Shown: positions 33,051 through 45,497, counted from the first letter of the stretch. The stretch: DNA of 64,000 nt from Aradus depressus (GCA_963662175.1 OY759221.1:22989027-23053026); one strand, 5' to 3'. A program made the numbers and translations. Notes: generated by a model from the letters alone, not told the origin.

Positions 33051-34820
33051 ATTTTTTTAAAACGGCTAGATTTTTTTATTTGGCACAAAGGGTTGATCGG
33101 TGTGCTTGAGTTCGCCCACACAACCAAAAAGATCTTCCTATGGTCTAGATGTCATCTTTTCAATTTGATTCAGCATTTTAACAAATTCTATCCTACATTA
33201 GCCTGCTTCTAGACATTATCCCCGTAACAATCTACTTGTCTTGTATTATCTATGGGCATATTACATTTATGTAATTTTTTTTTCCACTCTTTAAACATTG
33301 CCAACATAATATGTGCATAATCAAATGATAAATTAGGAAAGATAATAGAATCATATCCTACAGCATAAAACAAAAGTGCCTGACCAAATGACCCCGTTTG
33401 TTTTACTACAAGACTGTTCTTGATGGCCCAACTGGTGCTCCAAGTGACGACATTAATGATGGAGGGGAGTGTCAAAACGTGACCGAAGAACATTCCCTTT
33501 ACATTTGAGTTGGGATTTGACTTTTGTTCGATTAAATTCATCGGTTGAAATAGTGAAGTATAATGGTTGCTGTGATTTTGAGTTACCTACCAACTATCTA
33601 AATAAAATTCTTTCAGTTTATAGTTGCAAATCTTAATAAAATGCTTTCAGTTTTTAGTTACCAATCTTAATAATGCACTATCCTAGCCATTTTCTTTGTG
33701 ATCTGAAAAGTGCCAGTCATTTGCTTTTGTGATTTAGAACGTACTTTTATTATGATTTAAAGGTTGAAGTCAAAATATACATATATTCAATATAATTTGT
33801 TTTACATTATGGATAAAAATGAGAAAATGTTTCAATAAAGACTAAAATTTTGTATAATCGAATTTTTACCCTTCACTTTTTTGTCTTATACCAACTGCAT
33901 TTAGTAAATGGAATACAAAAAAGTAATAAAAGTTCATGAAACAAGGATTCAGTGACTTTTCAGGGTAATTTATGTTCCGGGCAGAGTGAGTTTCAAAAAC
34001 GGATATGAGCCAATTCACCGGATAGAAAATTTGGTTTTTTAGTCATATCTCTGTTGAAACAAGTCGAATTTGGCAGAAATGTGGGACATAGATGAGGGAC
34101 TCATCTGGTAAGAACATGATAATATTGGGGCAAATTAAAAATTGCAATGTGCACTTCCATGAGTAAAAATGTATTTTGGGCTCTCCTGTAAAATTTAGTT
34201 TTTTGGAGTTATCCGGTTTTGATCCCAAACGCCTCAAATATTAATTTTATCTAGAATTGCTGAAGGAATTCGTTCCAACACATATGTTTAATAATTTATA
34301 TCCTTTTTAATTTTCCGGACGCTAACTATACAAGTTACAATTTGAAAATACAAGATTTTGTCTATACATCCTCAGTCTATGACGTATAATTATTGGTATG
34401 TGAGAAGTTGTAGGCTCCTGTTTGGTGAAGCCTCGAATGCCGAGTGACACATAATTAAAACAAGGCGAAACATACGATAAAACATCGAGGCAGGATTATG
34501 TGCAAAATATTTCAAAACCTTTGACAAATACTAAATACTTTTATTATTTTAGATTAATTATCATGTGTTTCGTTGATATTTTTTTTAAGAATATGAGATT
34601 TATTTTTTTGCAACCCTTATAAAAAAAAAGGGACTGGGATAGCCGAGTTGTACAATACTGTACCTCCTGATTTCTTTAGAAGGTTAACAAAATTTTCTGC
34701 CTTGATGATGGTTAATATGATGAGCAAAAATGGCTCATGTTTTAACTGATTACCGTTTTGTGCAGAAACTTCAACTCATCTTCCACTTTTTTTAAATTGC
34801 ATAGATAAGTTATAATATAA
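33051..34820. other. Intergenic DNA, unassigned ORF
   Basis: The minus-strand ORF at 33209-33541 (110 aa, starts MNLIEQKSNPNSNVKGMFFG) is not low-complexity but matches nothing I know. The rest is AT-rich with a short duplication near 33600-33670. Confidence 0.35.
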
Positions 34821-34822
34821 GC

Positions 34823-35405
34823 AGGGGCGTAGCCAGGATTTTGAGCAGGGGGGGGGGGGGCAAAATTAGGTTACATGGGTGGGGGATATAGACTCCCAGG
34901 GACAGAGCCCGCGATTTCCGTGGTTAGCGCTACAGACTTTTTGTTATTAATTTGGGAGACTCGGATCCCTAGAAGCTCCCCCTGAGGTAACCACTGACTG
35001 TAATACTTAATCTGACTTTACATGAGCAGCAAAAATGCAAAGCGCAGAAGCAGCAAATGCACGCTGTGGTTTCTGTGCTTTTAGAATTAAATTACTCACA
35101 TCCAATAGCGTGCATTTGCTGCTGCTGACCTTTGCATTTTTACTGCGAATGTAAAATCAGCTTTAAGAGTATAAAGTATAACATAAATGACGATTTTGAA
35201 AGAGGAAATAAAATGATCGAATTCATATATATTTTAAAAAATGTAATATGACTTATTTTGTACATGTACATTTAAGTAACAGCTGATTGCTGATTAGGAA
35301 TCAGAAGCACGGGTAATTTGAAGATCCTATTGGTAACTTGCAAGCAATCCATTTTTAATAAAAACTATTTTTTTTAGTTTATTTAATTTTTATCTTGGTT
35401 TTTTG
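34823..35405. repeat. Dispersed repeat with nested palindromic MITE, copy 2
   Basis: Aligns with 24214-24790 over its full length: GGGGCGTAGCCAGGATTTTG, G-run, internal palindrome 35010-35175, AT-rich tail. The nested palindrome is present in both copies, so it arrived before this family spread. Confidence 0.75.
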
Positions 35406-35642
35406 CTCTGACCAGGGGGGGCAGGAGCTTATTGTTTATAAATTTTAAAAAATATAGAAAATTATTAATAAATACAATTGAGTTAAATAAAAACTATAAT
35501 ATAAATACAAGAAATGACAACAAAATATAAAAACTACATATTGAAATTTATTAATGTTATGTTTGTTCTGGCCACAGTCGTATACAATCACTAGTAATTT
35601 AAAAGGAAAATTACAAGTTTTTTGGCTTCAGTTTCTAATGTT

Positions 35643-38600
35643 CTATTGGTCATTAGATCGCGAAATTCTCTGCTGTTGGTACACTTTAAAAGCATTTTGG
35701 GCGCATCGGAAAAAATCTTCACCGCCGGTTTCGTAACTGTTATCACTTTCATCAGTATAATAATCGTAATCATAGTCACTTTCAATTGTGTTGTCAGGGT
35801 TATAACCGTAATCACTTTCGTTTGTGGTTTCGTCATTTTCAAGTGTATAGTTACTTTCAGTTGTCTCATCTGTGTCATAAGCATAATCATTTTCATTTGT
35901 GTCGTCAGTTTTATAGGTGTAATCACTTCCTTTTGAGTTGTCGGAATCATAACCATAATCATTTTCATTTGTGTCGTCAGTTTTATAGGTGTAATCACTT
36001 CCTTTTGAGTTGTCAGAATCATAACCATAATCATTTTCATTTGTGTCGTCAGTTTTATAGGTGTAATCACTTTCTTTTGAGTTGTCGGAATCATAACCAT
36101 AATCATTTTCATTTGTGTCGTCAGTTTTATAGGTGTAATCACTTCCTTTTGAGTTGTCGGAATCATAACCATAATCATTTTCATTTGTGTTGTCCGTATC
36201 ATAACTGTATTTATTTTCATTTGTGCTGACCTTAACATAATTGTAATTATTTTTATTTGTGCTGTCCTTAACATCATTTTTATTTGTGTTGTCATATTTG
36301 TAATACTTTTCATTTGTGTTGTCCTCATCATAACTATAATCATTGAAATCTGTGGTGACCACATACTTAAAGTCAGTTTGACTTGGTTTGTCACCAGCTT
36401 TGAGAAGTGAAGAAGGTCTTGGTCTGATGACCTGCTGATGTCTTTTCTTTCCCTGACGACTGCTAGCTCCGAAAAAGTTCATCGTGCACAGTGCGAATGT
36501 GTCAGACCGTACGAAGTCTTGGAAGAGGCGAGCTTGCGCAAACAAAGGATGTTTCATTCGAACAGTGTCTGGTTGAGTTTCTTGCGCAACTGTGTCATTT
36601 TTAGTTGTTTCGTCACCTTAAATGAAAAATCAAATTTTATTACACTATAATATTAATCGATGTGTGAAATTTTCAGATATGTAGTCATTAGTAGTTATTC
36701 CAGTCATACCACTTAAATCATATTATCGTTTAACATTTCATCCTCAATATTGGGCTCAAAAAATGTAATAAATGGCCACAAAAACATCAAAAATTCATAA
36801 CTTACGAAAATTATTATGAGAATTATGGAGTCGACATGATAGATATTCTGTCAAGATTGGACAATAATATATGAAAATATTCTGATAAAAAATTGTAAGA
36901 TTATGAAATGTGTTTATTTATTTACATATTTACGACATAGATTCGTCATTAGCGAGTGCAATGACTTTGTCGAGTGCTATACTGCTGAGGTACGTGACCA
37001 AAGAGGAGTCTTGGAGGAGGTTCCTGTGCCAAGCGCGCTTAAGGCGTTCTCGTGAAAGTGTGGGGAGAGTGTCTGTGGATTATTGTTGAATAAGTGGATT
37101 GGCGTAATGATGGAGTTTTTCATGAAAATTCTGATAGCGTATCTTGATAACAGAGGGTACCAATGGGATGTCAATGTATGGGATGACTATGCAATATGTG
37201 TATAGTGACTGAAAGCGTTGTATATTTGATTCTTTGGCTGATCCCCATATCTCGATACCGTAAGTACAGATGGGTTTTAGTATATTGTTATATATGTTAA
37301 TTTTGTTTTTAATTGATAATGTCGATCGATTTCAGTCGTCCAATTCGTCGTTTGAAGTCTGTTCGTTTCAGTCTGATGTGTATTGTCCAAGTCTAAATGA
37401 ATTTCTAGATATTGAACAGTGTCGGATGCCGAAATAGACTGGTTGTTTCGGGTATTAAATATGAATTATTGTGCCCTTTTAGTCTTTTTGATGAATGCGA
37501 TGCTGAGAATGGGAGATGTCTCCCGAAACGTTTAACGTTATTACGTATTAAATTTGTGACTTGAAATAAATTGGGAGATATATAGCTGCATTACAAAATT
37601 ACTATATATTTTTAAGAAAACCAAATAGTTATAATTTAAATAAAATTGAATAATAATAAAATTGTTATAATTTAAATAAAATTGATAAATAAAATTGACC
37701 TAAAAACAGCTGACACAACTGTTTCCCTCATATTCTCATATTAATGCTGAAAATTTTCTTCACAAACTTTTTTTACATTAGATCAAAACCACGCTTGTAA
37801 TCATAAAAGGAGTACTCATTATTTAATATAGTTTTTCTTTATGTTTCCCCAATTTTGACATAATACTCTTTGAAATATTTGAAATTATATTGACAGTAAA
37901 AAAGGAGTACTCATTATTTAATATAGTTTTTCTTTATGTTTCCCCAATTTTGACATAATACTCTTTGAAATATTTGAAATTATATTGACAGTAAAAAAGG
38001 AGTACTCATTATTTAATATAGTTTTTCTTTATGTTTCCCCAATTTTGACATAATACTCTTTGAAATATTTGAAATTATATTGACAGTAAAAAAGGAGTAC
38101 TCATTATTTAATATAGTTTTTCTTTATGTTTCCCCAATTTTGACATAATACTCTTTGAAATATTTGAAATTATATTGACAGTAAAAAAGGAGTACTCATT
38201 ATTTAATATAGTTTTTCTTTATGTTTCCCCAATTTTGACATAATACTCTTTGAAATATTTGAAATTATATTGACAGTAAAAAAGGAGTACTCATTATTTA
38301 ATATAGTTTTTCTTTATGTTTCCCCAATTTTGACATAATACTCTTTGAAATATTTGAAATTATATTGACAGTAAAAAAGGAGTACTCATTATTTAATATA
38401 GTTTTTCTTTATGTTTCCCCAATTTTGACATAATACTCTTTGAAATATTTGAAATTATATTGACAGTAAAAAAGGAGTACTCATTATTTAATATAGTTTT
38501 TCTTTATGTTTCCCCAATTTTGACATAATACTCTTTGAAATATTTGAAATTATATTGACAGTAAAAAAGGAGTACTCATTATTTAATATAGTTTTTCTTT

Positions 38601-39862
38601 ATGTTTCCCCAATTTTGACATAATACTCTTGGAAATATTTGAAATTATATTGACAGTAAAAAAGGAGTACTCATTATTTAATATAGTTTTTCTTTATGTT
38701 TCCCCAATTTTGACATAATACTCTTTGAAATATTTGAAATTATATTGACAGTAAAAAAGGAGTACTCATTATTTAATATAGTTTTTCTTTATGTTTCCCC
38801 AATTTTGACATAATACTCTTTGAAATATTTGAAATTATATTGACAGTAAAAAAGGAGTACTCATTATTTAATATAGTTTTTCTTTATGTTTCCCCAATTT
38901 TGACATAATACTCTTTGAAATATTTGAAATTATATTGACAGTAAAAAAGGACAGTTTATTAATTTAATTATATACGAGATATTGTTTATTATTTATGAGG
39001 AACATATAACTCTTTATAGCTGCATCAATTACAGTAGAATAGCAGTATACTAATATTTTGCTTCAAACCAACGATTTTTTCTTCATATTCAAGTCTATGC
39101 ATGGCGAATAATTGAAACAAACTTAGTGTTTGAAATATTGCTTATTCCACAAGAAATATATAAACTAATGGTTACGGTTTTACACCATCGTTATATTTGG
39201 TTATAAACTAAGAGTTAGTTATTATGACTCATGCCCGGGCTTTAACTACAAGGTCATATCGCCTACTAACAGAACGCTCTTTCGTCACTCTGGTGAACGT
39301 GGGCCCGACTCTACTGTGGGAGTTCTAAATTTTGCCTTCCCTAAATTCTTATTCACGTAGGACAGGGGTCTTTAACGGGTACCTGACATCCGAAGGACGA
39401 CATGCTTAAGTTTATTTTATCTCCCAGATAAAATAAACTAAGATCCTCGGCCGGGTTTTGAACCCATAAACTAAGATTTCTTAATTGTATGTATACATTT
39501 CAAATTGCAAACTTCAATGTTTGTTTTTGTTTATTTCTTATAAGTTTCCACAAAACGTCAACGTTTCTCAGCTCGTTGCTGAAATTGGAAACATTTCATT
39601 TTTTTTTTTTCAAATGCGACATCCAAATCATACACTTGAAGTTTAGTCATTTAAAATCGACCGATTGCACTCTGGACACCAGTAAGATCACCTAGTGAAC
39701 ACATTATATTGGATAATAGTAAGTGATAATAATAATTATTATTATCTAAAATTAGTTTTTGAAAATATTGAAAACAATTAAATTTAATATATTCGACATC
39801 ATCTTACAATAAGCTGAGATGAGAAGAGTAGCCAGTGTTATTGTGAGATGTAAGGAAGACAT
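35643..39862 (-). CDS. Gene D: secreted protein with 24-aa Asp/Tyr/Thr repeats, paralog 4
   Basis: Coding exons are 39808-39862 and 35643-36616 (1029 nt, 342 aa). Exon 1 encodes MSSLHLTITLATLLISAY plus T (donor GTAAGA). Exon 2 starts GT GAC GAA after TTTAAG, completing a Cys codon; mature start DETTKND. The core motif LFQDFVRSDTFALCTMNFF near residue 50 matches E and F. Then comes a basic stretch, then a long Asp/Tyr/Thr/Asn-rich region with four 24-aa units (DYTYKTDDTNEN-DYGYDSDNSKGS type), then the second core motif DFFRCAQNAFKVYQQQR at the C-terminus. The repeats sit between the two conserved Cys and so stretch the loop a disulfide would close. The 5' acceptor (TTTTTCAG) resumes at 39894; AATAAA lies about 90 nt after the stop. 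The 3.2-kb intron contains the 95-bp tandem array. Function unknown. Confidence 0.8.
36960..37400 (-). pseudogene. Jockey-like reverse transcriptase C-terminal remnant
   Basis: The minus-strand reading contains CTYGIEIWGSAKESNIQRFQ, then PYIDIPLVPSVIKIRY and HEKLHHYANPLIQQ, followed after a stop by RERLKRAWHRNLLQD. TYGIxxWG...NIxRxQ followed by H-x-N near the end is the usual C-terminal region of Jockey-clade RTs. 5' part missing and frame broken. Lies in the intron of gene D. Confidence 0.7.
37805..38950. repeat. 95-bp tandem array, 12 units
   Basis: GGAGTACTC recurs every 95 bp from 37809 to 38854, and a partial GGA follows at 38949, giving 12 units. The units are almost identical; one shows G for T in CTCTTTGAAA near 38631. 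The array lies wholly inside the intron of gene D. The near-identity points to recent expansion or homogenisation. No coding capacity and no similarity to neighbouring repeats seen. Confidence 0.95.
39216..39460 (-). mobile_element. tRNA-derived SINE, head truncated
   Basis: GACTCATGCCCGGGCTTTAA tail, GGAGTTCTAAATTTTGCC, ends in GGCCGGGTTTTGAACCC (B-box complement). Lies in the gene D intron. Confidence 0.85.
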
Positions 39863-40092
39863 TGTCGATCAGTCCCAAATTTTGTATTAAATATCTGAAA
39901 AAGAAAAACAAATATGATAAATAAATCAATATATCAAATATATATAAATACAATAAATCGATATATAAATACAATAAATCGATTGGAAAGATGGTCTACT
40001 AGTATACTAATGGCCATGTTGGACATCAACTCAGTTTAATAGAAAAATTGTAATCAGTGATCCAAAAAAAAGTTTCCATTCTCCCTTTAAGT

Positions 40093-40704
40093 CATGTATG
40101 GGCAACCTTTGACATGTTGCGGGCCAAACCGCGTAGATGGTTCAAAATAAAATAACGTCGGACTTTAAAGTAGTGTTCATAATTTTTAGCGATAGATATC
40201 AGACATGAAATAATAAGACAATGTTATTATAATACAATTTATTAAAATAACAAAATGAAATGAAAAAAAATAGATACAATATTATAATTAAATCGTGAAA
40301 TTTGCAATTATTACAAACTACGAAAGTTAAGTAGCGACACCGAAATCAATGAGACACTGGAGCTTGAATTTGGGAAACTAATCCATTGATGTTTGGATTA
40401 ATTCCACTGATACAAAGACGTCTTAAGGCAATCACATGAATACGATCGCATCCGCAAACACGCACATTAAAAACACAAAAAAAATACACCAATTTATTGA
40501 CCATAAACAAACACGCGATGACATGAATTTTTCTTCATTCGCCTTGCTCGCTCACTTGATTCCGCAGGAGCAAGCGACAAACCCCATCCTACTCGATCTT
40601 CCTAATTTGGAGTAAGTAGTGTAATATATTTTTTTTTTTTTTTATTGGGTTTTTCAAAATGTCTCGCGGGCCGGAACAAATCTTACGATTGTTGCCCACA
40701 TATG
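40093..40704 (-). mobile_element. Non-autonomous copy of the same hAT family, with target duplication
   Basis: Reverse-orientation relative of 52112-52840. Starts CATGTATGGGCAACC and ends with the complement of CATATGTGGGCAACA. Flanks CTTTAAGT (40085-40092) and CTCTAAGT (40705-40712) match at 7 of 8 bases, the hAT duplication length. Keeps the end of the coding part (antisense of NINGLVS near 40385) but is further deleted. Confidence 0.75.
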
Positions 40705-40719
40705 CTCTAAGTTCTTCTT

Positions 40720-41015
40720 CTCATTCGCCCGATTTCACTGAGAATCAAAGCACCAACCACTCTTAACTCATTCTCTTTGGTAGATTTGGCTGAACAAACT
40801 AGACTGTGTTACTTCTGGACTTATGAAATACAATTTCGTGACGAGATTAGATCGGCAATTAGTGTATGTTTTTTGAGTTAAGGCCTCTCTCTTATCTCCC
40901 CTTTCCTTTGACCGATTTGACTGAATATGAATAGGTGTTGCCTTTAAAGGGTTCTGAATCCTCTTTTAAAATTTCATGTTAATATTTAATTTCTGTCTGC
41001 AGTTATCCCGTTCGT
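40720..41015 (+). repeat. ~140-bp repeat units
   Basis: CGATTTCACTGAGAATCAAA, CCTTTGACCGATTTGACTG and TTAAAATTTCATGTTAATAT are decayed unit landmarks. Confidence 0.55.
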
Positions 41016-41137
41016 AGTCTCACAGATGGGCATTTGGTTTTTTGGGGAACGTTTTGATTCAGGGAATCGAAAAATATGAATTTCAGGTGAAAACTGAACA
41101 AATCATTTTTGACCGATGAAAAATCTAATTTTACTGA

Positions 41138-41485
41138 GGGCGCCGGTAGCTCAGTGGTATGCGTTCTTGACTTCTGAGCTCAAGAACGTGGGTTCGTAAC
41201 CCGACCGAGGCCCTTAGTTTATTTTATCTGGGAGGTAAAATAAACTTAAGCACGCCGTCCTTCGGATGGGACGTTAAGCGATGGTCCCGAGCCTGTACGA
41301 TGTCAGGTACTCGTTAAAGACCCCTACCCTAGTTGAATAAAATTTAGGGTAGGCAAAATTTAGGACTCGCACAGTAGAGTCGGGCTCATGTCCACCAGAG
41401 TGACGAAAGAGCACTCTGGTAGTAGGCGATATGACCTCGTAGTTAAAGCCCGGGCATGAGTCACAAAAACCTAACCTAACCTCTA
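41138..41485 (+). mobile_element. Full-length tRNA-derived SINE, 12-bp target duplication
   Basis: GAGGGCGCCGGTAGCTCAGT head to a CCTAACCTAACC tail. TCTAATTTTACT flanks both sides exactly. The B-box is altered to GGGTTCGTAACCC. Confidence 0.92.
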
Positions 41486-41617
41486 ATTTTACTAATCAAT
41501 ATAATAATACCAATTATATAGTTAAATTATTATTAGTCTCTCTATTTCATGTATATATTCTCCTGTTTTATGAATTTAGACTTGAAACTTTCTTGCTGAA
41601 GACTAGACCTCTGCTTA

Positions 41618-41905
41618 TATGTGACACATGGCCAGGCGCTAAATAAGAGGTTATATCGCCTACTACCAGACAACTCATTCTTCGCTCTAGTGGACATGAG
41701 CGCGACTCTACTACATATAAAAGTCCTAAATGTTTCCTACCCATGTTTATTGACTAAGCCATCGCTTAACGTCCCATCCGAAGGATGACATTCTCAAGAT
41801 TTTTTCACCTCCTAGATAAAAGGCTAAGGGCCTCGGCCGGGTTTCAAAATGGTGATCTTGAGCTCAGTAGACAAGCGCGCTATCTCTGAGCTACCGGCGC
41901 TACCT
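41618..41905 (-). mobile_element. tRNA-derived SINE, decayed
   Basis: GAGGTTATATCGCCTACTAC tail part, AACGTCCCATCCGAAGGATG, and head complement CTGAGCTACCGGCGC. Confidence 0.8.
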
Positions 41906-42304
41906 GCTTAATTATTGAAGGTGTTTGATAATAAAATTATTACCTGAGAACTTACCTATTTTCTAGCCGAAAAATAAGTGATAATGTTGATCCTGATGCA
42001 TCGTTTATATATATTTTTATTTATCTAATGCAATAATTCAATTAATACAATCTCTGGTCAGGATTTATTACTATTCGCCGTTCTCTAGAACAATACCAAA
42101 CGGAGTCTTATGTTCTTTATCATATGTTACATAAAAAGTAAAAAAAATATATATAAATATTTGATTCTGATATTTTTATATTAAATGGGTTTGTGATTAC
42201 TGAAAATAAATTTAAAAAATGTCATTGTAACCGGCTTATAAGATATGTCAGATAATGAAATGAAAGGACTAAAATTTCGCACATTCAGTTCAATAGTATC
42301 ACAT

Positions 42305-43355
42305 TACAACAAAGTAGTGATAGGCGTAGCGTGATTGCCTACTGTGCAAAAGTGAGTGAGATCCATTCTTACCGGGACCCTTAGGTTCTTTTGACTACGC
42401 TGACCTTCGTATGATAGTTAAGCCGTAGTCTCAAGCCTGTGTGATGTCAGTTATTCGTTAACAGAGCCGTGCAGATCTTATGACGAAAGCGTGCGAGGCA
42501 CATGGACGGCCAAATTTAAGGCCATATTTGGAGCGGCCGCTAGGCCGTCCTAATTTTTCTTTTCCTTATTTTAAATCTATCATTGACCAAACCCACTATA
42601 GTCAAGAGAACAAAAATAAACCGAAACCAAGGGGAAAAACAAGATGAATTCATTTGAAGGGATTGGGAAAAAAGGGAAGTATGGGTAATCAAAGAGAGTA
42701 ACTGACGTTCGTTATTGTAGAGAAACTGACGTTCGTTATTATCCATCGAAAGTGATCTCTTGAATTCTATTGACACAAAACGTGGTGTAGAAAATTTTGC
42801 TTCCATTAAGGCCAAAAGAGCCATACTTTGAATACAATTTACTTTTATTTAATAAATTACTATTTGTGATAAGGGTTTCTACATTTATTTGAAAAAAAAA
42901 AAATTGTGTTGTGTTCCTCAAAAACTGCTTTAAATAAACTAAAAGTTGTGTTCTTAGAAAAACAAAATCCATTATTATATCAAAGTTTATTATATAAAGT
43001 AAATTTTATTACCTATCATTATATCATTACGTATCATTATTATGTACATAGGTAATAATTATGTTTTATATTTCATAATATAATGTTTGAAAATAAAATA
43101 TTGTTGTCGTTACACTTATTATTAATTTCCTTGCTCAAGTATTTATTTGGAACATAAAAATCATTAACTTATTCAAAATGTAAAGGGGAAAACATGAAAA
43201 CATTGGGGTAATTTAATTGTGGAGGGGAGCGGCGTTATCGTTATTTGCAGACGGGCGGCCAATACTCGTTGTACGGCCCTGCTCGTTAATGACCTCTTTA
43301 ACAATGAAACTTGCGTAGGCCTGTCACAGCCGAGTCGGGCTCTACTGTGGGACTA
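42305..43355 (+). mobile_element. tRNA-derived SINE split by a hAT element
   Basis: Left part 42305-42461 ends GTTATTCGTTAA; right part 43282-43355 resumes CTCGTTAATGACC and continues to GAGTCGGGCTCTACTGTGGG. The inserted element is 42462-43281. Confidence 0.75.
42462..43281. mobile_element. hAT-like element inserted inside a SINE
   Basis: Ends CAGAGCCGTGCA and the complement of CAGGGCCGTACA are inverted. Flanks TTCGTTAA (42454-42461) and CTCGTTAA (43282-43289) match at 7 of 8 bases. The flanking SINE reads through the site once the element is set aside. Internal GGCGGCC/GGCCGCC blocks; no transposase recognised. Confidence 0.7.
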
Positions 43356-43361
43356 CAAAGA

Positions 43362-44188
43362 GGAATAATAGAGAGGTAGTTTGCTTGCTTACTGAGCTCA
43401 AGATCGCGGGTTCGAAATTAGGCCGAGGTCCTTATAGGTTTCTTATTTGGGAAGTGAACACTTTAATCATGCCTTCGGGTGGGATGCTAAGCGAGAGTCC
43501 CGAGTCTGTATGATGTCAGATATTCGTTAACACTCCGGTAGTCGCGCCTGATCTCAGAGATCGCTGAGAGTTTCAACATGTTACTACTAGAGGGTGTTTA
43601 GGTAAAGAGCCGCGCCGCTCCATCTATCTTTCTATGAGCAGACCACCTGTTTGTTGTTAGGAGATACAGCGCGACCACTCTTGTAAGTGTATGTGTTCAT
43701 TAAAATTTCATGTTTTCATTAAGTATGGCTCAGTAAATAAGCAACTAAGATAGTTTATAACAAGAATGTTGTGGGGAAAATTATTTCATGGCCGATGAGA
43801 TGAGGCGTTATTGAAGAACACCTGCAAAAGAGGAAATGTGTACATTCTTACCTCGTACGATTTTGAACAGGCTTGTAGGGCTTTGCCCGTGCAAAGATTG
43901 TGATGAAAAAAATAAAAATATTCAAATAAACAACAATATTTCTGAAGGAACATCTCGGAAAAGATGCTACCATGAACTTGCTAAAATCAGGAGGCTCACC
44001 AAGGATAGGTGTCAATCTTGTGGTCAGTATCTATTCCTCAGTCATTGTGCTTCTATATGTCCAGATGGTTGTTCAGCGCGACTAATAGCGATGAAGAATA
44101 AGAGGAGAGTCAAAGTAAAACCAACCTGAATTTCTCACACTTGGAACACTGATTTTAAACATAATATTTTTATTCTGAATGTTCCTCA

Positions 44189-44231
<43 letters not shown>

Positions 44232-44480
44232 TAATATAACTTTCAAATAAACATTTTTTTCATGTTTACTATTATTTTTCTTAATTCCATTTCAATCTAC
44301 GACTATTAAAACTTATAATACTGCAAAAATTGTAAGGTGATCTGACAGATTCAGCGCGACTACTTTTGCGACAGGAGGGGGTGCGACTACCGGAGTGTTA
44401 AAGACCCCCTGCCCTAGTTGAATTTGTAGGCCAAATTTAGGATTCCCACAGTAGAATCGGGCTCCTGTTCACCAGACTCA
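43362..44480 (+). mobile_element. tRNA-derived SINE split by a piggyBac element
   Basis: Left part 43362-43530 has the B-box GGGTTCGAAATTAGG and ends TATTCGTTAA. Right part 44398-44480 resumes TTAAAGACCCCCTGCCCTAG. The inserted element is 43531-44397. Confidence 0.85.
43531..44397 (+). mobile_element. piggyBac-type element inserted at TTAA inside a SINE
   Basis: 16-bp inverted ends CACTCCGGTAGTCGC-R-C, flanked by TTAA at 43527-43530 and 44398-44401. The ORF at 43836-44129 (97 aa) is Cys/His-rich at its end (KRCYHEL..., RCQSCGQY, HCASICPDGC), reminiscent of the Cys-rich C-terminal domain of piggyBac transposases. The catalytic part is missing. Target is a SINE running 43362-43530 and continuing at 44398. 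Confidence 0.75.
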
Positions 44481-44576
44481 TGTTTATCCGTAGACTATCA
44501 CCATTCGATTTCATTAAGAAAATGTATTCAGTTTGTATTTTATAAATTAATATAAAATAATATTTTCACAAAAACG

Positions 44577-45282
44577 TAGTTGGGGTCACGCGGGACCCCA
44601 CGTGGTATTATCCGTATCATATTTTCGTTCGTCTGATGAGAAGTATTTTCAAGAAGTTCCACTCAGTAAATTCCGAAAAGTTACGTTTGCTCTTCAATTG
44701 ACCTGCAATTCGAAAAAGACATTGCCCGCACCCGTTGGAGTTTTTCCTGTAGCTCTTTCTGATCAACATTTCTTGGTTTCCACTTCTCGTTCACCTCTTG
44801 AATTTTATTTAGATCTAATTTCAGTATGCGTTGACGGTTCGGACCGTAAAGATAAATCATGAAACACATTGTGTCCTCGCGAACATTGATGTTAGTAGAG
44901 CGTGCCAGGGTGTGAAGTGATCTCCGATGTTGAAGACGTTTTGGAAACGGACGATGAAGAACTTGATGAGCTAGAAGCACGTATGTAAAAACCATGTCAC
45001 AAAAAAATTTCTTTCCGCTAAATGTAAATAATAATAGCACCCATAGTGTGAATATACTTTTATAAGTTTCATGATTTACTTTTTTTTGAATAAACATTTT
45101 TTATACCATTTTTCTCAACTTTTTTAACTCTTTGTTATTTTTCCATCATTTTTGAATGAACTTGATTGAAAAAGTTAGAATGAAAAGCTAGTTGGTACAT
45201 GAAAAATTGAAAAATGAAGTGGGGTCTCAAAAGGACCCCACATGGTATTTTTCGTTTCACAGGTCACGTGGTATTAGGAGGG
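44577..45282 (+). mobile_element. piggyBac-like remnant (right end intact)
   Basis: The right end reads, on the minus strand, TTAA then CCCTCCTAATACCACGTG, typical of piggyBac termini. Both ends carry GGGGTC...GACCCCA palindromes (44582-44600, 45218-45241). An acidic reading EVISDVEDVLETDDEELDEL near 44915-44975 resembles a transposase N-terminus. Left terminus not found. Confidence 0.5.
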
Positions 45283-45379
45283 TTAATAGTAATTTTCATA
45301 CAGTTACTCTTAATTTATTTAAAATCACCAAATCAATAATGTTAACGTTAAAACTTTAGGGAGACGCGTCCCATTATAA

Positions 45380-45497
45380 ATAACGGTCTTATCAAATGGA
45401 TAAGTCACAAAATCATCCAAAAATCCATATTTTCTCTCAAAAATGTTTGGATACTTTGTGGACTTTTTTGTCCATTTGATGAGACCGGTACTGAGCG
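45380..45497. mobile_element. Small foldback element
   Basis: CGGTCTTATCAAATGGA near 45385 is mirrored by TGTCCATTTGATGAGACCG at 45473-45493, with the interior pairing through CAAA and TCTCTCAAAAATG. TA lies on both sides, so possibly a Tc1/mariner-type MITE. Confidence 0.6.

Noticed and set aside
35786..36229. Plus-strand His/Cys-rich ORF opposite gene D
   Set aside because: Shadow of the 72-bp repeat; the minus strand has the signal exon, splice sites and family motifs.
37805..38950. CRISPR-like array
   Set aside because: The 95-bp units are head-to-tail without unique spacers, in an intron of a eukaryotic genome.
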